64,000 nucleotides of DNA from Anaerolineales bacterium UBA5195 (GCA_002412925.1 DHVZ01000024.1:128701-192700); one strand, 5' to 3'. Shown: positions 16,415-25,073, counted from the stretch's first letter. The notes: generated by a model not told the origin, from the letters alone. A program made the numbers and translations.

Positions 16415-17614
16415 CTAATATTTGGTTTTACCCGGCAAATCCTTGGCGGATTGTTTATTCGAACCTTCGTCGGTTTCGCCGCCATTTCGGCGTAGTTCGA
16501 GATCGAGCATTTGCTCGACCTGCTGACGTTCTTCGTGCGAGACAACCGCGATTTCGTGGGAGCGGTGCAGCAGGTAGGGATAGGGTTTTTCGCCCATCAT
16601 CCGGCACTGGCTAACGAGTACGGCGTGGAGCAGACCGAGTTTTTCAGGGTCAGCGGCCACCCATTGCGGGATTTCAACACGCACCGGCCAGGGACGGCCT
16701 TCCGTCCCGGCATTGAGATAGAAAAAGTGCAGGGCTAACACACCCTTGTAGTATTTTTCGGATTTGGATTGGAAGGCAAAGACTGCCGAACGCTCGCCGG
16801 GTTTGAGCAGCGGATTCTTTTTCTCGCCAAACAACCAGCGGTCACTGACCCCGCGCAGGGGGTGATACTCGCGCAGTTTTTGCAGGTCTTCAGGGGTGGC
16901 TTCGGTTAATTCAAGCAGGCGGATGACCAGGTCAGCGGCGGGTTTATCAACGTAGCCAGCGGTGGTCACGCCGCGCTCCTGTAGTTGCGATAAGACGGAA
17001 AGATAGTTATTCAGGCCTTCTTCGAAGGCGCTGGCATCTTCGCCGTCTTTTGCGCCCCAGAGTTCAATCGGGCCGTCAGTGAAAGTGATGACTGGGGTGT
17101 TGTCTTCACCAAATTCCTTCGCCAGATCGTAGAGCTTGGAGCGCTCCTGCAAGTCACGCCGCAGGGCAACCATGCCATCAGAAAGGAGATTGCCAGATGA
17201 GGTAAACAGTTCATCATCGAAAAGTAGCTGGCTGTTAGTAAAAATTTTCGGTGCCTCACCGCTGTTCAGCCGCAGGACAATCGCCCCAACGTTGATCAGC
17301 CCAAATTGGACCGCGCCGTGCCGGTCTGGGTTGATCTGCGAACCGTCCGCGGCGATCAACGTCGCGTTTAACGGCAGGGCTGGCGGCGGGGCGTGAAAGT
17401 CGAGCCGCTCATTTAACGGCAGCGCGCAGCGGATGTTCGGATCAGCCGCTTTGGCGGATTCCACTTTCCAGCGTAATTCATCCAAATTATCTGCATGTAA
17501 ATTCAGCAGTAAACGCGCATGAGTGCGCCGCTCCTCGAGCGTCTTTTTGCGCTGTTGGACGGTGGCCCCAATTTCCTTGATTTTTTGATAAACCTGCTGG
17601 AAATCAATCGCCAT
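16415..17614 (-). CDS. nurA: NurA-domain 5'-3' nuclease
   Basis: NurA is a Mn-dependent 5'-3' exonuclease/endonuclease partner of HerA. The 399-aa product shows the family acidic motifs: ATLIAADGSQINPDRHG near residue 85, VITFTDGPIELWG near residue 180, and GYVDKPAADLVIRLLEL near residue 225. A C-terminal block (VLVSQCRMMGEKPYPYLLHR) matches the usual closing helix. GGAG precedes the ATG. It is the first gene of the leftward block with the HAS-barrel protein and HerA following. The disordered tail (GGETDEGSNKQ) is peculiar to this protein. In archaea the set accompanies Mre11-Rad50, which is not in this window. Confidence 0.9.
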   Translation of the reverse strand: MAIDFQQVYQKIKEIGATVQQRKKTLEERRTHARLLLNLHADNLDELRWKVESAKAADPNIRCALPLNERLDFHAPPPALPLNATLIAADGSQINPDRHGAVQFGLINVGAIVLRLNSGEAPKIFTNSQLLFDDELFTSSGNLLSDGMVALRRDLQERSKLYDLAKEFGEDNTPVITFTDGPIELWGAKDGEDASAFEEGLNNYLSVLSQLQERGVTTAGYVDKPAADLVIRLLELTEATPEDLQKLREYHPLRGVSDRWLFGEKKNPLLKPGERSAVFAFQSKSEKYYKGVLALHFFYLNAGTEGRPWPVRVEIPQWVAADPEKLGLLHAVLVSQCRMMGEKPYPYLLHRSHEIAVVSHEERQQVEQMLDLELRRNGGETDEGSNKQSAKDLPGKTKY

Positions 17615-17767
17615 TCAAAACTCCAAATCCCCCGCCTTTGGAACCTGCCGGGAGTAGAACATTTGTTTAGTATTGTACAGGACATTGGGGCAAATTACAA
17701 GCGCCGGGAACTTTTCGCGAAGTCGCGCGTCATAGGTAAAGTAAATTCAAAACACCAAGGAGAAAAA

Positions 17768-18493
17768 ATGAAAACCAAAACCTTAGTAATTTCCGTCGTT
17801 CTGCTTTTAGCATTACTCTTGAGCGCCTGCGGCCCGGTGACTCTGCCTGCCGCCCAGCCCGCCCCGCGCCTGTTGACCATCAGCGGCGCCGGACAGGTTT
17901 CCCTAAAACCGGATATTGCCTATGTGTACGTGGGCGTACACACTGAGATGCCCAGCGCCGCCGAAGCGGTGGCTGAGAACAATACCAAGACCCAGTCCCT
18001 GATCGAGGCCTTGAAGGCCGCTGGCGTGAATGCTGAAGATATCCAGACCACCAACTTCAGCATCTGGCAGAATACACAATACAGCCCGGATGGCAAGCCG
18101 GGAGGCACGAACTATGCGGTCGACAATACCGTTTACCTGACCGTGCGCAACCTGTCGCAGTTGGGCGACTTGCTGGATGCCGCCGTGAAAGCTGGCGCGA
18201 ACAACATCAACAGCATCCAGTTTGACGTGGCCGATAAAACCCAGGCCTTGAGCCAGGCCCGCACTGAAGCGGTGAAAACTGCCAAGACCCAGGCTGAAGA
18301 ATTGGCCGCCTCGGCTGGCGTCAAGTTGGGTGAGATCCAGAGCATCCAATATTTCGACGCTGCTCCCTCCCCGGTTTTCCAGGGCAAGGGCATGGGTGGC
18401 GGTGGCGCGGTGAGCGCCGACGTGGCGGTGCCGATCAGCCCCGGCCAGATGCAGATCACGGTCACCGTGACACTGGCTTACGAAATCAAGTAA
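17768..18493 (+). CDS. SIMPL-domain (DUF541) lipoprotein
   Basis: The 241-aa product starts with a lipoprotein signal peptide ending LLLALLLSAC, so it is probably tethered outside the cytoplasmic membrane. The remainder is a SIMPL domain: ISGAGQVSLKPDIAYVYVGV near residue 40, AEDIQTTNFSIWQ near residue 95, and a closing VTVTLAYEIK. E. coli YggE belongs to this family, linked to oxidative stress, but the molecular function is unclear. AAGGAG precedes the ATG at 17768; earlier in-frame starts would bury the signal peptide. The gene stands alone, with a strong terminator behind it and no obvious partner. Confidence 0.9.
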   Translation: MKTKTLVISVVLLLALLLSACGPVTLPAAQPAPRLLTISGAGQVSLKPDIAYVYVGVHTEMPSAAEAVAENNTKTQSLIEALKAAGVNAEDIQTTNFSIWQNTQYSPDGKPGGTNYAVDNTVYLTVRNLSQLGDLLDAAVKAGANNINSIQFDVADKTQALSQARTEAVKTAKTQAEELAASAGVKLGEIQSIQYFDAAPSPVFQGKGMGGGGAVSADVAVPISPGQMQITVTVTLAYEIK

Positions 18494-18512
18494 AAGCGAT
18501 AGAGAATGAGTT

Positions 18513-18542
18513 CCCCTCCCTGAATTTCGGGAGGGGATTTTT
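18513..18542 (+). terminator. Rho-independent terminator after the SIMPL gene
   Basis: CCCCTCCC and GGGAGGGG form a perfect 8-bp stem around TGAATTTC and are followed by ATTTTT. Confidence 0.9.
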
Positions 18543-18559
18543 GGTCTTCTGGAGGCGAG

Positions 18560-18565
18560 TATAAT
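18560..18565 (+). promoter_or_regulatory. -10 box for the dehydrogenase-yitT pair
   Basis: TATAAT lies 45 bases before the start codon at 18610 and just behind the SIMPL terminator. No good -35 is visible. Confidence 0.5.
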
Positions 18566-18609
18566 CCTGTTTATTTCCTGATCAACTTGTTACTTTCCCT
18601 GGAGGTTCC

Positions 18610-19497
18610 ATGCTCAAAATTGGTTACATCGGTCTTGGGTTGATGGGCAAATCCATCGCCCGCAACATTCTCAAGGCCGGGTTCCCGGTCGTCGTGCATA
18701 ATCGCAGCCGAAGCGCGGTGGCTGAATTGGTGGCAGAGGGCGCCAAAGAGGCCTTTTCAGCAGCCGAAGTAGCCGGGCAAGTGGAGGTGATTTTCACCAA
18801 CCTGCCGGATTCGCCCGATGTGGAAAAAGTCGTCCTCGGCCCGGGTGGAATCCTGGAAGCTGCTCACCCGGGGCTGGTTTACGTTGACAATTCGACGATC
18901 AAACCCGTCACGGCGCGCCAAATTGCTGCAAAGCTGGCCGAAAAAGGCGCGCTTGCGCTCGATGCGCCTGTCAGCGGCGGCGACATCGGCGCAAAAAACG
19001 GCACGCTGACGATCATGGTTGGCGGTGACGCCGGGGCGCTCGAAAAAGTGATGCCGGTTTTGATGGCGATGGGCAAAACGGTCACGCATGTCGGCGAGGC
19101 CGGAGCCGGGCAGGTCGCCAAAGCCGCCAACCAGATCATGGTTGCTGCGCAGATGGTGGCGATGGGCGAATTGCTGGTCTTCTCCCAGAAAGCCGGGGTC
19201 GACCCCGAAAAGGTGGTGGCGGCCATCAAGGGCGGCGCGGCCCAGTGCTGGACATTGGATGTCAAGCCGCCGCGTCTTTTTTCGGGCAACCGCACGCCTG
19301 GTTTTAAGGCTTACATGCAGGCCAAAGACCTGAACATCATCATGGAAACCGCACGCGAATATGGCATCCCTTTGCCCGGCACAGCCGAAAATGCACAGCT
19401 CTTCAACGCCATGCTCCAGATGGGGATGGGTGAACTGGATAATTCAGCCGTCATTGGCGTCCTTGAAATTCTGGCGGGAGTCAAGCTGGGTGAATGA
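18610..19497 (+). CDS. NAD(P)-dependent beta-hydroxyacid dehydrogenase (GarR/GlxR/MmsB-like)
   Basis: The 295-aa product has the Rossmann start IGYIGLGLMGKSIARNILKAG, the family motif DAPVSGGDIGAKNGTLTIMVGG near residue 120, and the catalytic lysine in GQVAKAANQIMVA near residue 170. The helical C-terminal domain closes with KDLNIIMETAREYGIPLP. This is the group containing tartronate-semialdehyde reductase and 3-hydroxyisobutyrate dehydrogenase. The substrate cannot be fixed from sequence, and no pathway neighbours help. GGAGG precedes the ATG. It overlaps yitT by ATGA. Confidence 0.9.
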   Translation: MLKIGYIGLGLMGKSIARNILKAGFPVVVHNRSRSAVAELVAEGAKEAFSAAEVAGQVEVIFTNLPDSPDVEKVVLGPGGILEAAHPGLVYVDNSTIKPVTARQIAAKLAEKGALALDAPVSGGDIGAKNGTLTIMVGGDAGALEKVMPVLMAMGKTVTHVGEAGAGQVAKAANQIMVAAQMVAMGELLVFSQKAGVDPEKVVAAIKGGAAQCWTLDVKPPRLFSGNRTPGFKAYMQAKDLNIIMETAREYGIPLPGTAENAQLFNAMLQMGMGELDNSAVIGVLEILAGVKLGE

Positions 19498-20393
19498 TGG
19501 ATAAAATCAAGCAATACTGGCCCACCATCCGCGACTTTAGCCTGGTTGCCGCCGGAACACTTATCCAGGCAATTGCGCTGCGCATTTTCTTTGTCCCAGC
19601 CAACCTGGCCTCGGGCGGGGTAAGCGGCATCGCCCAGTTAATCAACTACATAACCAAGACCAGCGCCAATCCCGAAGGCTGGTCGATCGGTTTGATGGTT
19701 TTCCTGGGCAACCTGCCGCTTTTTGTTCTGGGGTGGCGTTTCCTGGGCGGACGCGGGTTTGCGCTGCGAACAGCCTTTGCGATCATCATCTACTCGTTCT
19801 TTGCCGATGCGTTACTCTGGCTGCCATTTTTCCCCAAAGCCGGCATCACTGACGATATCGTGCTGAACGCCCTCTACGGCGCTGTCGTGGCCGGGATCGG
19901 CTATGCCCTGGTCTATCGCGGGCGCGGCACCAGCGGTGGCTCAGACATCCTGGCGCGCATCCTGAACCACTATCGCGGCGTCTCGATGACCCAGAGCTAC
20001 CTGATGACAGATGCCGCTGTCATCCTGGGGGCAGGTTTCATCTTTGGCTGGAAGGAAGCCCTGTATGCCATCATTACCCTCTATGTCAGCGGACTGGTCG
20101 TTGATACCTCCCTGGAGGGCGCTGGCACAGTGCGGACGGCGTTGATTGTGACCACCGCGCCGAAAGCCGTCTCGGATGGGATTTTGGAGGAGTTGGCACG
20201 CGGCGTGACGGTGCTCTCAGGAACTGGCGCGTACAGCGGTGAGGCGCGCCCAGTGCTGTATACGGTCATCACCCGTTCTGAAGTCCAGATTTTGAAGGAC
20301 ATCGTCCACAAAGCCGACCCGGAGGCCTTCATGGTCATCGGCGCGGTGCATGAGGCGCTCGGCGAGGGTTTCCAGCCTTTCAAGAAGCAATAA
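19494..20393 (+). CDS. YitT family membrane protein (DUF161 + DUF2179)
   Basis: The 299-aa product has about six helices in the first 190 residues (LVAAGTLIQAIALRIFFVPA, GLMVFLGNLPLFVLGW, YRGRGTSGGSDILARILNHY as the conserved loop). A cytoplasmic DUF2179 domain follows at the C-terminus (TRSEVQILKDIVHKADPEAF, MVIGAVHEALGEGF). YitT proteins are widespread and of unknown transport function. Translation is probably coupled to the dehydrogenase by the ATGA overlap. The gene ends just before a strong palindromic terminator shared with the convergent yhhN-type gene. Confidence 0.92.
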   Translation: MMDKIKQYWPTIRDFSLVAAGTLIQAIALRIFFVPANLASGGVSGIAQLINYITKTSANPEGWSIGLMVFLGNLPLFVLGWRFLGGRGFALRTAFAIIIYSFFADALLWLPFFPKAGITDDIVLNALYGAVVAGIGYALVYRGRGTSGGSDILARILNHYRGVSMTQSYLMTDAAVILGAGFIFGWKEALYAIITLYVSGLVVDTSLEGAGTVRTALIVTTAPKAVSDGILEELARGVTVLSGTGAYSGEARPVLYTVITRSEVQILKDIVHKADPEAFMVIGAVHEALGEGFQPFKKQ

Positions 20394-20398
20394 CAAAG

Positions 20399-20434
20399 TT
20401 CGGGGCGGGTCTCACGCGTGAGACCCGCCCCGAA
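20399..20434. terminator. Perfect palindrome between convergent genes, probable bidirectional terminator
   Basis: Two 18-bp arms (TTCGGGGCGGGTCTCACG and its complement) meet with no loop. The element fills the gap between yitT and the YhhN gene. No long T tract follows, so it could equally be a repeat element. Confidence 0.6.
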
Positions 20435-20438
20435 ACCG

Positions 20439-21143
20439 TTATTTTCCAAATTGCCCCACCGCCCCGGCAATCAACGCCATCTGCCCCAGGTGATAGGTGA
20501 TCATCAGCGCCAGCCTGCCGCGCCGGATGGGATGGACAAATTTATTCCAGGCCAGCAGCATGTCTGACGAAACGAACAGAACCGCCCCAAGGCTGACCAG
20601 GTAGGCAGGCATGGAGAGCCAGTCGGTGCGGAAGAGGGTCATCAGCGCCGAAAACAGCATCAGTGAAATGACAGTGGCATAAACCCGCACCGGCTCCACC
20701 AGGCGGCGCAATCCCTTCTGGGCCGCGCCGAGTAAAATCCGGCGAATGAGCGGCAGGGCAGACATCAGCACGATCAGTGCGACCACAAAGGTCATCCCGG
20801 TGAATGGCGGCGGAGGTGTATTGAAGCCGAGGATGTAAGCGATATGCGCCAACAGGAAAGCGCCCAGCCCAAACAGGAACCAGCGGCGCTCGTTTGAGTA
20901 CCGCAACTTAAAGTAGTTGCGGCACGAGAGCATCAGGAAGACATCCCCCACCAGCGACAGCAGAATCCCCAACCCGAACCAGATCACAGGGCCGCGCAAG
21001 CCGCTGGTCAGCAGGAACCAGGCGAACAAAAAGACCATCACACCCGGCTTGGCAACATATTCCACATTGCGCCAGTTTTTATAGACTGCCACCCATTCGA
21101 GAAGGGCACTCAGGATGGCAAGGGCAAAGAGGATTGAAGGCAT
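20439..21143 (-). CDS. YhhN/TMEM86-family membrane protein carrying a translated palindromic insert
   Basis: The family includes mammalian lysoplasmalogenase TMEM86B and uncharacterised bacterial YhhN. The 234-aa product has about eight hydrophobic helices: ALAILSALLEWVAVY, AKPGVMVFLFAWFLLTSG with the family's KPG motif, and LLSLVGDVFLMLS with the conserved GD. Directly after GDVFLML comes SCRNYFKLRYSNER, encoded by a palindromic repeat also found upstream of infB; relatives usually pass straight to the next helix. The start overlaps the era stop (TAATG). Whether the insert affects function is unknown. Confidence 0.88.
   Translation of the reverse strand: MPSILFALAILSALLEWVAVYKNWRNVEYVAKPGVMVFLFAWFLLTSGLRGPVIWFGLGILLSLVGDVFLMLSCRNYFKLRYSNERRWFLFGLGAFLLAHIAYILGFNTPPPPFTGMTFVVALIVLMSALPLIRRILLGAAQKGLRRLVEPVRVYATVISLMLFSALMTLFRTDWLSMPAYLVSLGAVLFVSSDMLLAWNKFVHPIRRGRLALMITYHLGQMALIAGAVGQFGK
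20898..20931. repeat. CCGCAAC palindromic repeat, copy inside a coding sequence
   Basis: CCGCAAC and GTTGCGG arms flank TTAAAGTA within a 34-bp unit. It matches the copy at 35496-35529 at 32 of 34 positions, counted by hand. This copy is translated in frame within the YhhN-family gene. Confidence 0.85.
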
Positions 21144-22063
21144 TATTTCTTGTTTTTCTTCTTCGGCTCGATCTTGTACCCGAACCGCCGCAGGGTGGAT
21201 TCGTCGTCGCGCCAGTCTTTTTCCACTTTGACGCGCAGTTCCAGGAAAACCTTGCGCCCGCTCATCGCCTCGATCTCTTGCCGGGCGGTGATGCCAATTT
21301 TTTTGAGCATGCTGCCACCTTCACCAATCATGATGCCCTTCTGTGAATCGCGCTCGACGAAAATGGTAACCGAGATGTGCGCACCTTTGTCACCGCGCTC
21401 GGTAAACTCGTCGATGCGGACGTTGACACCGTGCGGGACTTCGTTGCGCAGGTGGATCAGGCAGGCCTCGCGGATCAATTCGGCGGCGATTTCGCGTTCG
21501 TAGAAGTCGGTGACCTGGTTTTCGTCAAATTCCGGTTCGCGCATGGGCATTTGGGCAATCAAGGCTTCCAAAAGCTCGTTGCGCCCTTCGCCGCGCGTGG
21601 CGCTCAAAGGGAAAATCTCGGCGTCTTTGACGAGATCGGCATAGGCGGCAAGCTTGACGGGGATCTGGTCGGGCAGGATCAGATCAACTTTATTGAGACC
21701 CAGGAAAAGGCGCGCGCGCTTTTTCATCTGCGCCAGGGTGGCGGCGATGCGCTGGTCATCCTCGGTCGGCCCTTCGGCAGCGTCCACCAACCACAGGATC
21801 AAATCGACCCTTTGCATGGCTTCTTCGGCTTCCTGGTTCAAAAATTCGCCCAGTTTGTGGTGCGGGTTATGGATGCCAGGCGTATCGAGAAAGACGATTT
21901 GATAATCCTTGGTGGTCAGGATGCCCATCTGGCGGCGACGGGTGGTCTGCGCCTTGGGCGTCACGGCCGCAATTTTCTGGCCGAGGAAAGCGTTCACGAG
22001 CGTGGACTTGCCCACATTTGGGCGTCCGATAATCGTGACAAAGCCGGATTTTATTTCAGTCAT
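21143..22063 (-). CDS. era: GTPase Era
   Basis: Era is an essential GTPase that assists 16S rRNA maturation and 30S assembly. The 306-aa product has G1 GRPNVGKSTLVNAFLG near residue 12, switch region TTRRRQMGI, G3 VFLDTPGIHNPHHKLG, G4 LGLNKVDLI and G5-like LSATRGEG. The C-terminal KH domain follows (FVERDSQKGIMIGEGGSMLK). The start at MTEIKSGF overlaps the upstream EamA gene by ATGA, and its stop overlaps the YhhN start, so all three leftward genes are coupled. The length is standard. Confidence 0.97.
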   Translation of the reverse strand: MTEIKSGFVTIIGRPNVGKSTLVNAFLGQKIAAVTPKAQTTRRRQMGILTTKDYQIVFLDTPGIHNPHHKLGEFLNQEAEEAMQRVDLILWLVDAAEGPTEDDQRIAATLAQMKKRARLFLGLNKVDLILPDQIPVKLAAYADLVKDAEIFPLSATRGEGRNELLEALIAQMPMREPEFDENQVTDFYEREIAAELIREACLIHLRNEVPHGVNVRIDEFTERGDKGAHISVTIFVERDSQKGIMIGEGGSMLKKIGITARQEIEAMSGRKVFLELRVKVEKDWRDDESTLRRFGYKIEPKKKNKK

Positions 22064-22932
22064 TTTTTCTTCCAGTTGACAACAGCAATCGATGAGATGA
22101 TCAGGGCGGCGCCCACGGCCAGTTGCCATGAGAGTTGCTCGCGCAGGAAAATCACGCCGAGCAGCACGCCGCCGAGTGGAAAGACATAGGTCACAAGTGT
22201 AGCACGAGTGGGGCCAACTTCATGGACGAGATAAAACTGCATGATCATGGCCAGCCCGGTGCCGAGCACGCCCAGCCAGAGCAGGGCGATCCAGGTCATG
22301 GGCAGTTGGGGAATGATAAGCGGGGATTCGGCAACTGGCGCGATGGCCCACATGATGGCCGTGGCGCTGAACAGGGGTAACATGCCGCGGGTCTGACCCG
22401 GCACATCCGCCGTGTAACGACGGGTGTAGATAGAGCTGACAGCATAAGACAATGCGGCCACGATAACGGCTGCCTGCCCGATGATCGAGTTGTGCGCCTC
22501 AGCCTTGAAATCTTTGCTGAGTAATAAGACCACGCCCAGGAAACCCATCAGCAGCCCGACGATTTTGGGAAGCGTGATTTTGTCATCATGCAGGAAAAAG
22601 TGCGCCAGGACAACGGTAAAGAGCGGCACCGTGGCATTCAGGATCGAGGCGACTGCTGAGTCGATGCTTTGCTCGCCCCAGGTGATCAGGAAAAACGGGA
22701 TGGCAACATTGATTACGCCCAGGATGATGAAAATGCGCCAGGTTTTCCAGTCACGCGGCAAGGGGATGCGCAAGGCGGCGGAAATCGCCAGCCCGGTTAA
22801 TAAACCAAACAGCACACGGAAGGCCACCAACGTCAGCGGGCCGATTTCCTCCAACGCGATCTTGATCCATAAAAACGAGGCGCTCCAGATGGCGCCCAGT
22901 AGGATGAAAACGATCCAATGTTTGGGTTGCAA
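22060..22932 (-). CDS. EamA-type DMT-superfamily transporter
   Basis: The 290-aa product has ten predicted helices in two EamA repeats: WIVFILLGAIWSASFLWIKI at the start of the first, and GQAAVIVAALSYAVSSIYTRR at the start of the second. LGGVLLGVIFLREQLSW is the characteristic late motif. The substrate is not predictable. The chosen start is TTG at 22932, which has AAGGAG five bases upstream; reading from an earlier non-ATG codon would add an implausible charged extension. It is the first gene of the EamA-era-yhhN overlap chain. Confidence 0.9.
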   Translation of the reverse strand: MQPKHWIVFILLGAIWSASFLWIKIALEEIGPLTLVAFRVLFGLLTGLAISAALRIPLPRDWKTWRIFIILGVINVAIPFFLITWGEQSIDSAVASILNATVPLFTVVLAHFFLHDDKITLPKIVGLLMGFLGVVLLLSKDFKAEAHNSIIGQAAVIVAALSYAVSSIYTRRYTADVPGQTRGMLPLFSATAIMWAIAPVAESPLIIPQLPMTWIALLWLGVLGTGLAMIMQFYLVHEVGPTRATLVTYVFPLGGVLLGVIFLREQLSWQLAVGAALIISSIAVVNWKKK

Positions 22933-22993
22933 ACGATTCTCCTTCGTTCGAGGGGTGAGTCTATCATAAAGCCCCGCATCTTCACAGCGGGCG

Positions 22994-22999
22994 TATAAT
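22994..22999 (+). promoter_or_regulatory. -10 box for the first TIR gene
   Basis: GCGTATAATT precedes the TIR gene; the identical ten bases precede its paralogue at 25071. No -35 is convincing. Confidence 0.55.
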
Positions 23000-23027
23000 T
23001 TAACCAATCAAATTGTTCGGGGCAGGG

Positions 23028-24494
23028 ATGATGGACGGAGAAGAGAAACGAAAGCTGCGGGTTTTCCTGAACTACGCTTCTGAAGACCGTGAAGCGGTGC
23101 TGAAGCTTTACCAGAGGCTGGTTGCAGCGGGGATCGAGGCCTGGCTGGATATTGAGAAACTGCTCCCTGGACAAAAATGGCGGTTAAAGATAGATGAAGC
23201 CATTGCAAGTTCAGATGCGGTGATCGTTTGTATTTCAAAACACTCCATCACCAAAGAAGGTTATGTCCAAAAGGAAATCAAGGACGCGCTGGAAAAACTG
23301 GCAGAAAAACCTGACGATGCAATCTATCTCATCCCAGCCAAGATTGAAGAGTGTGAAGTTCCTGCACGCCTTTCAGAACTACAATGGGTGGATTTATTCG
23401 ATGAAAAGAGCTTTGACAGGCTGATCCAAGCCCTGCGTTTGCGGGCCGAGAGAGTCAATGCTTCCCTGCCTGTCACCAACGAGAGCGCGGGCACTTTCAC
23501 AAAACCCTCAAGCCCTCCACAAGTTGACGATGGTCGGCGCACCCCGATAGTGTTTCTCGGTCTTACGGCTGTGGCATTAATCATTATCAGTGTGATCATC
23601 TCCTCTTTTGTCCAGCACTGGTTGACGGCTGCCCCGGCCAGCCCACCGGCCGATTCGCCATCGCCCGTTTCTGTTCTCTCTCCCACCTTGACCATGATTT
23701 TGCCCCATCCAACCTCCACGCCGACCCTGACATTTACCCCACCCCCGGCCTCCACCCCAACGCTTACCCCCACGTCGACAGCCCTCCCTGACCGGATGGT
23801 GGACGAGAAAGGGGTGGCGATGGCACTAATTCCTGCCGGTGAGCTTACAATGGGAAACAACAAGGGACTTTCCCCCGAAAAACCGGAACATCTTGTTTTT
23901 TTGAGCGCTTACTACATCGATGTTTATGAAGTGACGAACGCCAGTTATGCGGCCTGCCAGACTGACGGAGCCTGTCCGCCGCCAACCAGCAACCGTTCGC
24001 GGACATTTTTCAGGTACTATTCCGACCCCGCTTTTGCCAATTTCCCCGTGGTTTACGTCAACTGGGAGATGGCGCAGGCTTACTGCTCCTGGCGCATGGC
24101 GCGCCTGCCCACCGAAGCGGAATGGGAAAAAGCCGCCCGCGGCGCTGACCAGCGCCTGTTCCCCAACGGCGCCGGGATGTCGTGTACGCTGGCGAATTAC
24201 TGCCGGGGTGATACGACGCCAGCCGGACGCTATCAGGAATCCCCAAGTCCGTATGGATTGTATGACATGGCAGGGAATGTAGCCGAATGGGTCGCGGACT
24301 GGTACAGTGCGGGCTATTACGGCGCTTCCTCCCCCGAAAACCCAACCGGCCCGGCAGCTGGCCAGTTGCGCGTGGTGCGCGGTGGCTCTTTCAACAGTTC
24401 AGCGCATACTGAACTCCAGACAACCGCCCGCGCTGCGCTGCGCCCCGATTCCGCCCTGGATTATGTCGGTTTCCGCTGCGTGCGCGAACCTTGA
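23028..24494 (+). CDS. TIR domain - transmembrane - SUMF1-like protein (paralogue 1)
   Basis: The 488-aa product starts with a TIR domain (residues about 8-140): LRVFLNYASEDREAVLKLY, AWLDIEKLLPGQKW, AVIVCISKHSITKEGYVQKE. The last glutamate lies where TIR NADases keep their catalytic Glu. A transmembrane helix (VFLGLTAVALIIISVIISSF) and a Thr/Pro-rich linker follow. The C-terminal SUMF1/FGE-sulfatase domain spans residues about 255-488 (VYEVTNASYAACQ, RLPTEAEWEKAARG, GNVAEWVADW, YVGFRC). It lacks the paired catalytic cysteines of true formylglycine-generating enzymes (RGGSFNSS here), so it is probably a binding or structural domain outside the membrane. Confidence 0.9.
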   Translation: MMDGEEKRKLRVFLNYASEDREAVLKLYQRLVAAGIEAWLDIEKLLPGQKWRLKIDEAIASSDAVIVCISKHSITKEGYVQKEIKDALEKLAEKPDDAIYLIPAKIEECEVPARLSELQWVDLFDEKSFDRLIQALRLRAERVNASLPVTNESAGTFTKPSSPPQVDDGRRTPIVFLGLTAVALIIISVIISSFVQHWLTAAPASPPADSPSPVSVLSPTLTMILPHPTSTPTLTFTPPPASTPTLTPTSTALPDRMVDEKGVAMALIPAGELTMGNNKGLSPEKPEHLVFLSAYYIDVYEVTNASYAACQTDGACPPPTSNRSRTFFRYYSDPAFANFPVVYVNWEMAQAYCSWRMARLPTEAEWEKAARGADQRLFPNGAGMSCTLANYCRGDTTPAGRYQESPSPYGLYDMAGNVAEWVADWYSAGYYGASSPENPTGPAAGQLRVVRGGSFNSSAHTELQTTARAALRPDSALDYVGFRCVREP

Positions 24495-24502
24495 TTTCCT
24501 TT

Positions 24503-25018
24503 TCACCCCATAATCGCTTTTTCATGCTCCAACAGCCAGACTTTGGTGGAGATGCCCTCCCCAGCGCCGTAGCCGTGCATTTTGCTGTCCGAGCCGACCA
24601 CGCGATGGCAGGGGATCACAACTGGCATGGGGTTGGTCGCTTCGGCGCGTCCCACAGCCCTGGCGGCGCGCGGATTGCCCAACTCGATGGCAATTTCCTT
24701 GTAAGTGCGCGTCTCGCCGTAAGGAATCCCAAAAGTGATTTTCAACGCTCTTTGCTGGAACTCGTTCAACACCGACCAATCGATCGGGATGGTGAATTCC
24801 CTGCGCTCCCCGGCAGCATACTGTTGTAGCTGCTCCAGCGCATCTTTCACTTTTTCGGGGGCGAACTGCACCTCCATGCGGCGCTGACGCATGAGCCGGG
24901 CTTCGAAATCAGCCTGGACGGCCGGGTATGCAACGGCGACCAACCCTTTTTCGTTCATCGCAACCCAGATCTTGCCGAGGGGTGTCTCGTTTGTATGGCC
25001 GATGGAGATGGTTTTCAT
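24503..25018 (-). CDS. ogt: Methylated-DNA-protein cysteine methyltransferase
   Basis: Ogt/AGT removes O6-alkylguanine adducts by transferring the alkyl group to its own cysteine. The 171-aa product has the ribonuclease-like N-terminal domain, FQQRALKITFGIPYGETRTY near residue 88 as the start of the DNA-binding domain, and the active site MPVVIPCHRVVGSD near residue 130. The asparagine/arginine helix RAARAVGRAEATNP is also in place. It lies convergent with the first TIR gene, only eight bases away, and divergent from the second. There is no evident functional tie to them. Confidence 0.96.
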   Translation of the reverse strand: MKTISIGHTNETPLGKIWVAMNEKGLVAVAYPAVQADFEARLMRQRRMEVQFAPEKVKDALEQLQQYAAGERREFTIPIDWSVLNEFQQRALKITFGIPYGETRTYKEIAIELGNPRAARAVGRAEATNPMPVVIPCHRVVGSDSKMHGYGAGEGISTKVWLLEHEKAIMG

Positions 25019-25073
25019 AGAAAGCGCCCTTTCTGCAAATAGTGTAGCATAAATCCTTTATCCTGTTTTAGCG

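Noticed and set aside
23028..24494. Active formylglycine-generating enzyme
   Set aside because: The catalytic cysteine pair is missing in the RGGS region and no sulfatase gene is nearby.
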